Source: Paenibacillus typhae
GTDB lineage: Bacteria; Bacillota; Bacilli; Paenibacillales; Paenibacillaceae
Direction: 5' to 3'
Assembly (NCBI RefSeq): GCF_900099765.1
Contig: NZ_FNDX01000026.1
Location: 22,040-86,039 of the forward strand
DNA: 64,000 nucleotides
Shown: positions 27,689-37,021 of the stretch, one piece after another
Layout: every line of letters starts with the position of its first letter
How positions within the stretch are numbered: the stretch's first letter is position 1
Notes under the pieces: model-generated
The model's input: the letters and a program-made list of their open reading frames with translations, nothing else
Databases searched by the model: none
Told to the model about the DNA's origin: nothing
Program-made: the position numbers and the translations under genes

Positions 27689-27714
27689 ACAGGCCCCCAT
27701 TGCGGGGCCTGTTT
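27689..27714 (+). terminator. Possible terminator after the LTA synthase-like gene
   Basis: Perfect nine-base stem ACAGGCCCC / GGGGCCTGT with a short T-stretch (ttg only), so termination may be weak. Confidence 0.45.
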
Positions 27715-27835
27715 GCCTATGTATAGCGTGTGCTGCCAATTGCGCAGCCGGCAATCATTTGTTATTTTCAACTTCCGGCAAACAAGGTATCATGGCCTTA
27801 GCAACTGATTATCATTCACTTATGAAAGGGGTTAC

Positions 27836-28852
27836 ATGGTGAAGAAGCTGTGGCTGGTCTATGTGCTTCTGATCGGAATTTTCCTGGTGTATGTACTGAA
27901 CTACAAGCTGCAGGCAAGCAGCACGGACCCTTGGGAAACGGCGGGACTGCGCGGCAATATCGAAGATAAGTATGTAATGGTCACCTTTCAGCTCGGTATC
28001 GATTACTGGAAAAGTGTACTGAAGGGCTTTGAGGATGCTGCGGAGGAACTCAATGTTTCCGTAGAATATCATGGCTCGACACAGCATGACGCGAATGAAC
28101 AAATGACGGTACTGGAACAGATTATTGCCAGAAAGCCGGCAGGCATTGCCATCTCTGCGGTCAACTCCGAATTGCTGACAGCCACGATCAACAAAGCGGT
28201 GGATAGCGGAATCCCGGTTGTTCTGTTTGATTCGGGTGCTCCTGCAAGTAAAGCTTACTCGTTCCTGGGAACGAATAATTACACTGCCGGCGTTGAGGCA
28301 GCGCGCAAGATGGCAGAGCTTACGGGCGGACAAGGAGAAGTAGCCATCATCACAACACCTGAGCAGCATAATCATCAGGAGCGTACAGACGGATTCAGTA
28401 TGACTATCCGCAGCGAGTTTCCGGAGATGAGAGTAGTAGCCGTCAAAGACGGCCATGGCGATCAGGTCGCTTCAAGGGAGGCTGCAGGGCAGCTGCTGGC
28501 TGCTTATCCGCAGCTTAAAGGGATCTTTGCTACGGAATCCAACGGCGGAATCGGAGTGGCTGAGGCAGTGAGGAAAATACAGGGTACGGACTCCCGGATG
28601 CAGATTATCAGCTTTGATACCGATAAAGGCACGCTGGATCTGGTGAAGGAAGGACGGATCGCTGCAACAATGGCCCAAGGCACCTGGAATATGGGTTTTT
28701 GGTCGCTGACCGAGCTGTTTCACCTGCACCGCGGCCTGATGGAGGACTCTTCAGCCTATCTCAATAATAAGCCGCTGCCGGTGCCGGATACAGTAGATAC
28801 GGGCATAGATGTGGTGACCCGGGCGAATGTGGAGAATTATTATGCCAAGTAG
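27836..28852 (+). CDS. Membrane-anchored sugar-binding protein, XylFII-like sensor subunit
   Basis: 338-residue periplasmic-binding-protein-fold protein of the ribose/galactose type (Peripla_BP_4). Instead of a lipoprotein signal it has an uncleaved-looking membrane helix (residues about 5-24) and no lipobox. The binding domain shows VTFQLGIDYWKSVLKGFEDAA, typical of sugar receptors. It lies directly before a histidine kinase and response regulator, 24 bases from the kinase start. This fits a co-receptor that reports sugar binding to the kinase, as XylFII does for LytS in clostridia, rather than a transport subunit, since the transporter has its own binding protein at 32263. AAAGGGG precedes the ATG. 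Confidence 0.85.
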   Translation: MVKKLWLVYVLLIGIFLVYVLNYKLQASSTDPWETAGLRGNIEDKYVMVTFQLGIDYWKSVLKGFEDAAEELNVSVEYHGSTQHDANEQMTVLEQIIARKPAGIAISAVNSELLTATINKAVDSGIPVVLFDSGAPASKAYSFLGTNNYTAGVEAARKMAELTGGQGEVAIITTPEQHNHQERTDGFSMTIRSEFPEMRVVAVKDGHGDQVASREAAGQLLAAYPQLKGIFATESNGGIGVAEAVRKIQGTDSRMQIISFDTDKGTLDLVKEGRIAATMAQGTWNMGFWSLTELFHLHRGLMEDSSAYLNNKPLPVPDTVDTGIDVVTRANVENYYAK

Positions 28853-28876
28853 CTCCGGCCGGGGGAGGGACATCTT

Positions 28877-30745
28877 ATGAACAGGCGCGGGCTGACGATT
28901 GATAAGCTTAAGCTGAATAATATGCCGATCCGCTATAAGCTGATCATTCATTTTCTGCTAATCAGCATTCTGCCCTCCATCGGGCTCGGGCTGCTGATCG
29001 GCTGGACTGTAGACCGCAGAGTTGAGCAGCAGAGCAATGAGAATACGATGCAGCTGATTGGCAAGGTCAATGCCGCACTGGAGAATGATGTGGAGAATCT
29101 GCAGAAAATATCGTATCTCATCTCATTCGACCCCGGAGTCGAGGCTTTTCTGAGCGGTCAGCTTCCGGGCAGCGCAGGCTCCGGCGTGACCGGAGTTAAC
29201 GGTGAGCCGGTGGAATATAACATCCGCAAGTTCCTGCAGGGCTTCACTACGCTCAGCTCTGAAATCGCCGGAATATTGCTGGTAAACCGGAACGGGGATT
29301 ACATCAGTAACGAGATGTACACCCGTCCGGATACCGAACTGACCGAGGAGGCATGGTACAAGGCGGCAGAGGCCAACAAAGGGATCTTCAAAATAATCGG
29401 GCATCCTTACGGCCGTGCCGTCAAGTCCCATGCTGACTATAAAGAAAGTGAGGTCGTATCTGCCGTCAGGGCGATTGTAGATCCTGATACGCAGATCGTT
29501 CAGGGAGTGGTGCTGGTGGATATGAAGCTGCGGGCAATTGCCGAAACTGCACGGGATGTCACACTTGGCAAAACAGGCTATCTGACTGTGGTCGACAGCA
29601 GCGGGGAGATTGTGTATACGCCGCAGCACCCGTTCATGCAATCAATTCAGGCAGACCTGTTTACTGACAGCTCCGGTATTACCTCGGTAGAAGCGGATAA
29701 GCGCGAGATTCAGCTGATTTACCGGACCTCGTCATTTACCGGCTGGACCACGGTAGGTGTCTTTCCGATGGATGAATCGGCCTATGGTGTACGGGAAATC
29801 ACCTTTAATGTAGTCACCTTTGTATTCGTAGTCTGCATGCTCGGGATGACGGCTTCTTTCTACCTGGCCTATTCCATCTCCCGGCCGATCGGCCAGCTGG
29901 CTTCCTTCATGAGCAAGGCGCAGTCCGGTGATCTGACGATCCGCTACTGGGGGAACCGTTCGGATGAGATCGGAATGCTTGGGCGCAGCTTCAATACGAT
30001 GCTTGTCCAGATCAGCAGGCTGCTCTCGCTGACGGAGCTGCAGGCACGGCAGAAGCGGGAGGCGGAGCTGCGCAGCCTGCAGGCGCATATCAAGCCGCAT
30101 TTTCTCTACAATACGCTTGATACGATCCATTGGATGGCCCGCAGCAAAGGTGCGGAGGATATTGCCGGCGTGGTGCAGTCTCTCTCCAAGCTGTTCCGGC
30201 TGGGGCTTAGCAAGGGCAGTGACATTATCCCGCTGTCAGATGAGCTGGAGCATATCGTCAGTTATTTGCAGATTCAGCATACCCGGTACAGCAGTAAGCT
30301 CTCTTACTCCATTTCAGCCGATCCCCGGCTCGGTGAGCTGTATGTGCTGAAGCTGCTGCTGCAGCCAATTGTGGAAAATGCCATATATCACGGGATCAAG
30401 GAACGGCGCGGACCCGGCCGGATCACTATTGCAGTAGAAGAACGGGAAGGTGACCTGTATCTGACAGTAACGGATGACGGCGCCGGAATGGCCGCAGAGC
30501 GGCTTGCGCTGCTTAACAAACGTCTGGATTCGGCTGGTGCGAATGGTGAAGCTGCAGAGGCTGACCAAGGGGCAATTGACAGCAGCGGCAGCGGCTACGG
30601 CATTCTGAATGTGCAGGCCAGGATCAGGCTTACCTACGGGGAGCCTTATGGTCTGCATATTGAAAGTGCAGCAGGGAGTGGCACCGTAGTAACTGTCCGG
30701 CATCCGGTTGTACGGAGCAGCAGTCCGGCGGATTATGCTGACTAA
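28877..30745 (+). CDS. Sensor histidine kinase, LytS/YesM type
   Basis: 622 residues. Two membrane helices (about 20-44 and 305-330) flank an extracellular dCache-like sensor domain; a HAMP domain (about 335-385) follows, then the His_kinase domain (PF06580 type) with phospho-acceptor His408 in KPHFLYNTLD, and an ATPase domain with VENAIYHG (N box) and the GSGYGILN loop. The latter carries an acidic, Ala-rich insertion just before it. It probably phosphorylates the AraC-type regulator encoded 18 bases downstream. The preceding sugar-binding protein is the likely input partner. Confidence 0.93.
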   Translation: MNRRGLTIDKLKLNNMPIRYKLIIHFLLISILPSIGLGLLIGWTVDRRVEQQSNENTMQLIGKVNAALENDVENLQKISYLISFDPGVEAFLSGQLPGSAGSGVTGVNGEPVEYNIRKFLQGFTTLSSEIAGILLVNRNGDYISNEMYTRPDTELTEEAWYKAAEANKGIFKIIGHPYGRAVKSHADYKESEVVSAVRAIVDPDTQIVQGVVLVDMKLRAIAETARDVTLGKTGYLTVVDSSGEIVYTPQHPFMQSIQADLFTDSSGITSVEADKREIQLIYRTSSFTGWTTVGVFPMDESAYGVREITFNVVTFVFVVCMLGMTASFYLAYSISRPIGQLASFMSKAQSGDLTIRYWGNRSDEIGMLGRSFNTMLVQISRLLSLTELQARQKREAELRSLQAHIKPHFLYNTLDTIHWMARSKGAEDIAGVVQSLSKLFRLGLSKGSDIIPLSDELEHIVSYLQIQHTRYSSKLSYSISADPRLGELYVLKLLLQPIVENAIYHGIKERRGPGRITIAVEEREGDLYLTVTDDGAGMAAERLALLNKRLDSAGANGEAAEADQGAIDSSGSGYGILNVQARIRLTYGEPYGLHIESAAGSGTVVTVRHPVVRSSSPADYAD

Positions 30746-30763
30746 GAGAGGAGATTGAGAGCT

Positions 30764-32008
30764 ATGGAGCATTGGAAGGTGATGATTGCCGACGATGAAG
30801 AGATTATCCGTGAAGGCATCCGGCAATGTGTAGACTGGAAGGGTCTAGGCCTGGAGGTAGCAGCAGAGGCGGAAGACGGGGAAGAGGCGCTTGAACTAGC
30901 AATGCACCATGGGATCCACATTGCTCTCGTGGATCTGAACATGCCGATTATGCATGGCATTGAGCTGATGAAGCAGCTGAAGGAGCGTCTGCCGGGCTGC
31001 CGGATTATTGTCATTACCGGGCACGATGAATTCTCCTATGCCCAGGAGTCCATCCGGCTGCAGGTTAATGATTACATACTAAAGCCTGCAGATCCGCAGC
31101 AGCTGGTACAGGTACTGCGGGGGGTACGGGATGAACTGGAGACTGAGCGCCGGCAAAGCGAGCACTTCCAGCAAGCCTCGAGACAGATTCTCAGGAACTT
31201 TCCGCTGCTGCGTGCACGCTTCTGCCAGGAATGGCTGGAGGGGAATCTCCGCCGCGAGGAGATCGGTGAGCAGCTGCAGTTTCTGAAGCTGCCCCCGGCC
31301 TGCCCGCAGCTGCTTGCCGTGATCCGCTGGCGCGGCGAAGTACGCCAGCCGGCGATGAAGGACAGCGAGCGTCAGCTGTTTATGTATGCCATTGAGAATA
31401 TCAGTGCTGAGCTGCTGGAGGCTTATCCCAAGGTCATTTTCCGTGATAGCGCCGGGCTGATAGTCATCCTTCTATGGGAAGGCAGCGGAGAAGCGGCACT
31501 GGCCGGCATTGAGGCGGCAGTACGCAGCCATCTCAAGATTGCTGTGGAGCTTGGAGTCCAGCAGGTCTCCGGCGATCTGACCGGTCTGCCCGCTGCTTAC
31601 CGCAAATGCAGGGTATCCCTGTCCAGCGAGCAGCCGCTGTCGCCGCTGATCCGCCGGGCCAGACAACATATGCTGGAGCATTACACCGAATGTGATCTGA
31701 GTCTGGAGTCGATGGCCGGGAAGCTCCAGGCCTCCCCGGTTTATCTCAGCCGTCTGTTCAAGCAGGAGCTGGGTGAATCGTTCGGCGCCTATCTGACTCA
31801 GATCCGGATCCGCAAAGCCGCCCAGCTGCTGAATTCCACCGAATGGAGTATCCATGAAATTGCCGAACGCTCAGGTTATGAGACGCAGCATTATTTCAGC
31901 ACAGCTTTCAAAAAACAGACCGGCGTATCTCCGCTGCAGTTCCGTAAAGGTGTACTTCCCGGTGAGACAGAGGGCGGCGGAAAGACCGGGAATGGCGGGT
32001 ACAGGTAA
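30764..32008 (+). CDS. AraC-type response regulator (YesN-like)
   Basis: 414 residues from ATG 30764, chosen because GAGAGGAGA at 30746-30754 fits it. The receiver domain carries the acidic pair ADDEE, phospho-acceptor Asp57 (VDLNMP), ITGH and LKPAD. A middle region of about 150 residues is followed by two helix-turn-helix units (about 300-400) with SPVYLSRLFKQELGESFG and IAERSGYETQHYFSTAFKK. It very likely activates the adjacent ChvE-GguAB sugar transporter in response to the upstream kinase. A terminator separates regulator and transporter, so they are separate transcripts. Confidence 0.93.
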   Translation: MEHWKVMIADDEEIIREGIRQCVDWKGLGLEVAAEAEDGEEALELAMHHGIHIALVDLNMPIMHGIELMKQLKERLPGCRIIVITGHDEFSYAQESIRLQVNDYILKPADPQQLVQVLRGVRDELETERRQSEHFQQASRQILRNFPLLRARFCQEWLEGNLRREEIGEQLQFLKLPPACPQLLAVIRWRGEVRQPAMKDSERQLFMYAIENISAELLEAYPKVIFRDSAGLIVILLWEGSGEAALAGIEAAVRSHLKIAVELGVQQVSGDLTGLPAAYRKCRVSLSSEQPLSPLIRRARQHMLEHYTECDLSLESMAGKLQASPVYLSRLFKQELGESFGAYLTQIRIRKAAQLLNSTEWSIHEIAERSGYETQHYFSTAFKKQTGVSPLQFRKGVLPGETEGGGKTGNGGYR

Positions 32009-32068
32009 AGATATAAGTGAAGTCTGATCTAGTAACAAGGCACCGAATTTTACCGTGTAAACATTGCA

Positions 32069-32108
32069 GGACACATGCAGCTCTATGCTGAATGTGTTCT
32101 TTTTTTTT
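32069..32108 (+). terminator. Terminator after the response regulator gene
   Basis: GGACACATGCAGC / GCTGAATGTGTTC stem with one mismatch and a wobble pair, then nine T. It isolates the regulatory genes from the transporter operon. Confidence 0.82.
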
Positions 32109-32116
32109 GCCCATGA

Positions 32117-32131
32117 TTGTAAGCGCAAACA
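32117..32131 (+). promoter_or_regulatory. CcpA-binding cre site upstream of the sugar importer
   Basis: TTGTAAGCGCAAACA matches the degenerate cre consensus WTGNAANCGNWNNCW at every fixed position. It lies about 75 bases before a TATACT (32194-32199) that could be the -10 of the importer promoter. No good -35 is seen, as expected for a promoter that needs an AraC-type activator. Suggests glucose repression of sugar uptake. Confidence 0.68.
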
Positions 32132-32262
32132 CAAAGGTGGTTTTTTTATAAAAACAGTAGTTTCAGTGTAAATACGGCGAGGATACGCATTGCTATACTC
32201 AATTTGTGAAGCGGGAGGCACCCGCATCTCAGAAACAACAGACCTTTCAGGGGGAATGCAGA

Positions 32263-33366
32263 ATGAAGAAAATTGGACTTATCCTGTTGACACTGGCACT
32301 GATGCTGATGACGGCCGCTTGCGGCAACGCGGACAATTCGGGCAGCTCAGGCAGCTCAGGCAGCTCAGAAGGAAAGAACGGCAAGGTAGGAATCGCGATG
32401 CCAACGAAATCTTCGGAACGCTGGGTGAATGACGGCAACAACATGGTGAAGGAGTTCGAAGCACTGGGGTACAGTACGGACCTGCAATATGCGGAGGATG
32501 TTGTTGAAAATCAGGTAGCGCAGATTGAGAATATGATCACCAAAGGGGTGAAGGCGCTTGTAATCGCTTCAATCGACGGTGAGGCCTTAACCGATGTGCT
32601 GCAGAAAGCGCATGACGCAGGTGTAAGCGTAATCGCCTATGACCGGCTGATCAAAAAGAGTGAATATGTAGACTATTATGCTACCTTTGACAATTTCAAG
32701 GTCGGTGTACTGCAGGGCTCCTATATTGAAGAGAAGCTGGGGCTGAAGGAAGGCAAGGGGCCTTTCAATATCGAGCTGTTCGGCGGTTCACCGGACGATA
32801 ATAATGCGTACTTCTTTTTTGACGGGGCGATGTCCGTCCTGAAGCCTTATATCGACTCAGGCAAGCTGGTTGTACGCAGCAAACAGACTACGATGGAACA
32901 GGTGGCAACCTTGCGCTGGGATGGTGCCACTGCTCAGGCGCGGATGGATAATCTGCTGAGCGCCAATTATGCGGGTGACAATCTTGATGCTGTGCTTTCT
33001 CCTTATGACGGCATCAGCATCGGCATTCTCTCTTCCCTGAAGGGGGTAGGCTACGGCTCGGGAGACAAGAAACTGCCTGTTGTAACAGGTCAAGATGCTG
33101 AGCTGGCATCGGTGAAATCGATTCTGGCCGGAGAGCAGACCCAAACCGTGTTCAAGGATACCCGGGAGCTGGCCAAGAAGGCAGTACAAATGACGGAAAG
33201 TGTGTTGAAGGGTACGGAAGCGGAGGTCAATGATACGACCACGTATGACAACGGAGTCAAAGTTGTTCCTTCTTATCTGCTTGAACCTGTCTCTGTAGAT
33301 GCAGGCAATGTGGATAAAGTGCTGGTAGAGGGCGGCTATTATACTAAAGAGCAGCTCGGCCAGTAA
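32263..33366 (+). CDS. chvE: Sugar-binding lipoprotein, ChvE type
   Basis: Extracellular receptor of a multiple-monosaccharide ABC importer. 367 residues from ATG 32263 after GGGGGA; the longer GTG frame from 32206 adds residues before the signal. Lipobox MTAACGN is followed by a Ser/Gly repeat linker (GSSGSSGSS). The mature part matches ChvE: VGIAMPTKSSERWVNDG, VIAYDRLI, ELFGGSPDDNNAYFFFDGA and the hinge-region DAVLSPYDG. Ligands of the family include xylose, arabinose, galactose and glucose. A hairpin between it and the ATPase gene may keep its messenger in excess. Confidence 0.9.
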   Translation: MKKIGLILLTLALMLMTAACGNADNSGSSGSSGSSEGKNGKVGIAMPTKSSERWVNDGNNMVKEFEALGYSTDLQYAEDVVENQVAQIENMITKGVKALVIASIDGEALTDVLQKAHDAGVSVIAYDRLIKKSEYVDYYATFDNFKVGVLQGSYIEEKLGLKEGKGPFNIELFGGSPDDNNAYFFFDGAMSVLKPYIDSGKLVVRSKQTTMEQVATLRWDGATAQARMDNLLSANYAGDNLDAVLSPYDGISIGILSSLKGVGYGSGDKKLPVVTGQDAELASVKSILAGEQTQTVFKDTRELAKKAVQMTESVLKGTEAEVNDTTTYDNGVKVVPSYLLEPVSVDAGNVDKVLVEGGYYTKEQLGQ

Positions 33367-33383
33367 CCAGCAGGCACAATAAA

Positions 33384-33428
33384 GGCGGTATGCGGCGGCT
33401 CTTTCCGAACAGCTGCCGGCATACCGCT
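33384..33428 (+). other. Intercistronic hairpin between the binding-protein and ATPase genes
   Basis: Long stem GCGGTATGC... / ...GGCATACCGC with further inner pairs and no T-run. Such structures after a binding-protein gene commonly stabilise its message or slow entry into the next gene. Confidence 0.6.
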
Positions 33429-33462
33429 TCACAGTAACAGGGAAAGCTGGGTGAGAGTTTAG

Positions 33463-34992
33463 ATGAGTGAGTATATTTTGGAAATGAAGGGGATTACGAA
33501 GACCTTTCCGGGGGTCAAGGCGCTGGCGGATGTAAACCTGAAGGTAAAGGCGGGCGAGATCCATGCCCTCTGCGGGGAGAACGGGGCCGGAAAGTCGACC
33601 CTGATGAAGGTGCTTAGCGGCGTATATCCGCACGGCAGTTATGAAGGGGATATCCTGTTCGGCGGCGAGGTATGCCAGTTCAGGGATATCAAGGACAGCG
33701 AACGGCAGGGCATTGTCATTATCCATCAGGAGCTGGCGCTGATTCCGTATTTGTCGATTTCGGAAAATATCTTCCTTGGCAATGAGCAGGCAAAGCGCGG
33801 AGTAATCAACTGGAATGAAACGACGCTGAGAACCAGGGAGCTGCTCGCGACCGTCGGCCTCGGCGAATCTCCGCTGACCCGGGTATCGACAATCGGTGTC
33901 GGCAAGCAGCAGCTGGTGGAGATCGCCAAGGCGCTGTCCAAAGAAGTGAAGCTGCTCATTCTTGATGAGCCTACGGCGGCGCTGAATGAGGATGATAGCG
34001 AGAACCTGCTGACACTGATTCTGGAGCTGAAGAAGCGGGGAATCTCCTCAATCATCATTTCACACAAATTGAACGAAATCGAGAAGGTAGCGGATTCAGT
34101 AACGATATTGCGAGACGGCCGGACGATCAGAACGCTCGATATGAAGCAGGATGCGGTAACGGAGGATGTCATTATAAAAGGCATGGTCGGCCGCGATCTG
34201 ACTAACCGCTATCCGGAGCGGACGCCGGAGCTCGGGGAGACCATTTTTGAAATCCGCGATTGGGAAGTTTATCACCCGACGCAAGCAGACCGCAAAATGC
34301 TGGACCGGATCAATATGCATATCCGCCGCGGTGAGGTAGTCGGCATTGCCGGGCTGATGGGGGCCGGCCGGACAGAGCTGGCGATGAGTGTATTCGGCAA
34401 ATCGTACGGCAGACGGATCAGCGGAGAGCTGTTCATGCATGGCCGGGAGGTTCATTTCAATGATATCAGCCAGGCTATTGCGGGCGGACTTGCCTATGTA
34501 ACGGAAGACCGCAAGCATTACGGCCTGATCCTGATTGATGATATCAAACGCAACATATCGCTCAGCAGCCTGAATAAGCTGTCCCGGCACGGTGTGATCG
34601 ACGAGAATGAGGAAGTGCTGGTGGCAGAGGAATACCGCAGGAAGCTGAACATCAAGACACCAAGTATTCTGCAGAAAACGGTGAATCTAAGCGGCGGCAA
34701 CCAGCAGAAGGTTGTGCTGAGCAAGTGGATCTATGCCCAGCCGGATGTGCTTATACTGGATGAGCCGACACGCGGAATTGACGTTGGCGCCAAATATGAA
34801 ATTTACTCGATCATTAACAGCCTGGCTGCGGAGGGCCGGGGCGTGCTGGTCATCTCCTCCGAGCTGCCGGAAATTATCGGGATGTGCGACAGAATTTATA
34901 CAATGTGCGAGGGACGGATCACAGGTGAGGTGCAGCGGCAGGACGCTACGCAGGAGCTGCTGATGAAATATATGACACGAAGCAGGGGGTAA
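33463..34992 (+). CDS. gguA: Sugar ABC importer ATPase with two ATP domains, GguA type
   Basis: 509 residues with tandem ATP-binding domains. The first has GENGAGKST, TIGVGKQQLVEIAKAL and LILDEPTAAL; the second has the degenerate GLMGAGRTE P-loop and a full SGGNQQKVVLSKW signature plus LILDEPTRGID, the usual asymmetry of the RbsA/MglA/GguA group. VTEDRKHYGLILIDDI is close to GguA. The gene stops five bases before the permease start. It couples ATP use to uptake through the permease at 34998. Confidence 0.92.
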   Translation: MSEYILEMKGITKTFPGVKALADVNLKVKAGEIHALCGENGAGKSTLMKVLSGVYPHGSYEGDILFGGEVCQFRDIKDSERQGIVIIHQELALIPYLSISENIFLGNEQAKRGVINWNETTLRTRELLATVGLGESPLTRVSTIGVGKQQLVEIAKALSKEVKLLILDEPTAALNEDDSENLLTLILELKKRGISSIIISHKLNEIEKVADSVTILRDGRTIRTLDMKQDAVTEDVIIKGMVGRDLTNRYPERTPELGETIFEIRDWEVYHPTQADRKMLDRINMHIRRGEVVGIAGLMGAGRTELAMSVFGKSYGRRISGELFMHGREVHFNDISQAIAGGLAYVTEDRKHYGLILIDDIKRNISLSSLNKLSRHGVIDENEEVLVAEEYRRKLNIKTPSILQKTVNLSGGNQQKVVLSKWIYAQPDVLILDEPTRGIDVGAKYEIYSIINSLAAEGRGVLVISSELPEIIGMCDRIYTMCEGRITGEVQRQDATQELLMKYMTRSRG

Positions 34993-34997
34993 CACCA

Positions 34998-36161
34998 ATG
35001 GGAGCAATCAGTGAACTTTTCAAAAAGAATATCCGCCAATACGGCATGATTATTGCCTTGATCTTTATTTCCGTCTTTTTTCAGATTCTGACCGACGGCA
35101 TTCTGCTTAAGCCGTTGAATGTAACAAACCTTATTTTGCAGAACAGCTACATTCTGGTGCTTGCGATCGGCATGGTGCTGGTGATCATCACCGGCCATAT
35201 CGACCTGTCAGTCGGTTCTGTCGCCGCATTTATCGGGGCGCTTTCGGCCATTATGATGGTTGAGCAGCAGATGAATCCCGTACTGGCCGTTGTACTTTCG
35301 CTGCTGATGGGTGCGCTTGTCGGCGCCTGGCAGGGCTTCTGGGTTGCCTATATCAAAATTCCGGCGTTTATCGTAACGCTGGCAGGCATGCTGCTGTTCC
35401 GCGGATTAACGATGATTGTGCTGAACGGGCAGTCGATTGCCCCGTTTCCCAAGACGTTCCAAAAAATCAGCTCCGGCTTCATCCCCGATTTCAGTGACGG
35501 AAGCACGCTGAATATAGTGACGCTGCTGGCAGGCATTATTCTGTCTGTCCTGGTAGTCCTTCAAGAGATCAGAATGCGAAGAACCTCGGTCAAATACGGA
35601 TTTGAACAAACGCAGCTCTGGATTTCGATTGTGAAGGCGGCTGCACTCATTATTGTTATTAACCTGTTTACGTTTGTCCTCGCTCAGTATAACGGGATTC
35701 CCAACATCCTCCTCATCCTGCTGGTGCTGATTGCTGTCTATTCCTTTGTGATGAATAATATGACGATGGGACGCCATATCTACGCGCTGGGAGGCAATGA
35801 GAAAGCAGCGAGCCTTTCAGGTGTAAAAACCAAACGGGTCACCTTCTGGGTATTCGTAAATATGGGTGTACTGTCCGCTTTGTCCGGCCTGGTCTTTGCT
35901 GCCCGACTGAATTCGGCTACACCAAAGGCCGGAACCAATTTTGAGCTGGATGCTATTGCAGCCTGCTTCATAGGCGGCGCTTCGGCTTCGGGAGGGATCG
36001 GCACGGTAGTCGGAGCCATCATCGGCGGTCTGGTCATGGGCGTTATGAATAACGGAATGTCCCTTGTCGGCCTTGGTGTAGACTGGCAGCAGGGCATTAA
36101 AGGCCTGGTGCTGCTGCTGGCTGTAGGGTTTGACATTTACAACAAATCAAAAACGGCCTGA
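34998..36161 (+). CDS. gguB: Sugar ABC importer permease, GguB type
   Basis: 387-residue membrane protein of the BPD_transp_2 family, about ten hydrophobic segments. Typical segments: VLVIITGHIDLSVGSVAAF, FIVTLAGMLLFRG and IGGASASGGIGTVVGAIIGGLVMGVMNNG. The central part (about 150-240) is longer than in ribose permeases and matches the XylH/GguB subgroup. It completes the binding protein-ATPase-permease set and ends before a terminator. Confidence 0.92.
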   Translation: MGAISELFKKNIRQYGMIIALIFISVFFQILTDGILLKPLNVTNLILQNSYILVLAIGMVLVIITGHIDLSVGSVAAFIGALSAIMMVEQQMNPVLAVVLSLLMGALVGAWQGFWVAYIKIPAFIVTLAGMLLFRGLTMIVLNGQSIAPFPKTFQKISSGFIPDFSDGSTLNIVTLLAGIILSVLVVLQEIRMRRTSVKYGFEQTQLWISIVKAAALIIVINLFTFVLAQYNGIPNILLILLVLIAVYSFVMNNMTMGRHIYALGGNEKAASLSGVKTKRVTFWVFVNMGVLSALSGLVFAARLNSATPKAGTNFELDAIAACFIGGASASGGIGTVVGAIIGGLVMGVMNNGMSLVGLGVDWQQGIKGLVLLLAVGFDIYNKSKTA

Positions 36162-36188
36162 CCGGTCATGGATGCCGCAGACACAGGC

Positions 36189-36226
36189 AAAGCCGCCTCC
36201 GCATTAGCGGGGCGGCTTTCCTTTTA
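36189..36226 (+). terminator. Terminator of the sugar importer operon
   Basis: AAAGCCGCCTCCGC / GCGGGGCGGCTTT stem, ATTA loop, then cctttt. Confidence 0.85.
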
Positions 36227-36352
36227 TATTAGAATATATATTTCCTGACGAAAGGAAAACGCTTGCAGCTTGTGGAAATAGTAGGCAGGCTTGCACTGTC
36301 CGGCAAAGCATTGGATAATAGCACTCATAGAACTTAAATCAGGAGGCCGGAA

Positions 36353-37021
36353 ATGCAGATTATTGCAATGCTTACTATGCTTATTGATCACATAGGCTAC
36401 ATTTTTTTTCCGGATGAGATGGGCTGGAGAATTATTGGAAGAATCGCCTTTCCGATTTACTGCTACGGGCTGGTGCAAGGGCATATACATACTAAATCGA
36501 GACCAAGGTATCTGATGAGGCTGCTGCTCATTGCGGTTATTGCCCAGGTTCCGTACAATATGGCGCTTGACCCCGGCGGCTGGAATGTTGTCTTTACGCT
36601 GCTGCTCTCGGCAATTGTGCTGCTTATATTGGATAAGCTGCCGTCGCTCTGGCTGGGCATTCCGGTTGTTTTGATAGCTGTTTATGTAATGGATGTTCTT
36701 CCGCTTGATTATAATGCATACGGTCTGATCCTCGTGCTGATCTTCCGTTATGTACGATCGTATTATCTGATTCTGGCCCATTTTGTGCTGAACAGCTTTT
36801 ATCTGTTCTATAGCGGCTGGCTGGTCCAGATGTTCAGTATTGTTCCGACCCTACTTGTTGCGGTATTTCCGGCTGCATGGGCTTTCCTTGAGAAAAGACG
36901 CCTGCCCCGCTGGGTATGGTGGTCCTTTTATCCGGTTCACCTGGCGGTACTGGCCATAATCAGGATTCTCCTTTACCAGGATTGGGTAAATATTCAATGG
37001 AAAACTCTGTTTATGCTTTAG
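36353..37021 (+). CDS. TraX family membrane protein
   Basis: 222-residue hydrophobic protein of the TraX family (PF05857), named after a conjugative-plasmid pilin acetylase but widespread on chromosomes. Seven to eight membrane segments; the N-terminal MLTMLIDHIGYIFFPD and RIAFPIYCYGLVQGH are characteristic, with Asp and His buried in a helix, recalling acyltransferase 3 proteins. No conjugation genes lie nearby, so a role in conjugation is unlikely; acylation of an unknown envelope component is possible but unproven. AGGAGG lies before the ATG. Confidence 0.85.
   Translation: MQIIAMLTMLIDHIGYIFFPDEMGWRIIGRIAFPIYCYGLVQGHIHTKSRPRYLMRLLLIAVIAQVPYNMALDPGGWNVVFTLLLSAIVLLILDKLPSLWLGIPVVLIAVYVMDVLPLDYNAYGLILVLIFRYVRSYYLILAHFVLNSFYLFYSGWLVQMFSIVPTLLVAVFPAAWAFLEKRRLPRWVWWSFYPVHLAVLAIIRILLYQDWVNIQWKTLFML

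Noticed and set aside
36353..37021. Conjugative element suggested by TraX
   Set aside because: No other transfer, integrase or relaxase genes lie nearby; TraX-like proteins are common on chromosomes.
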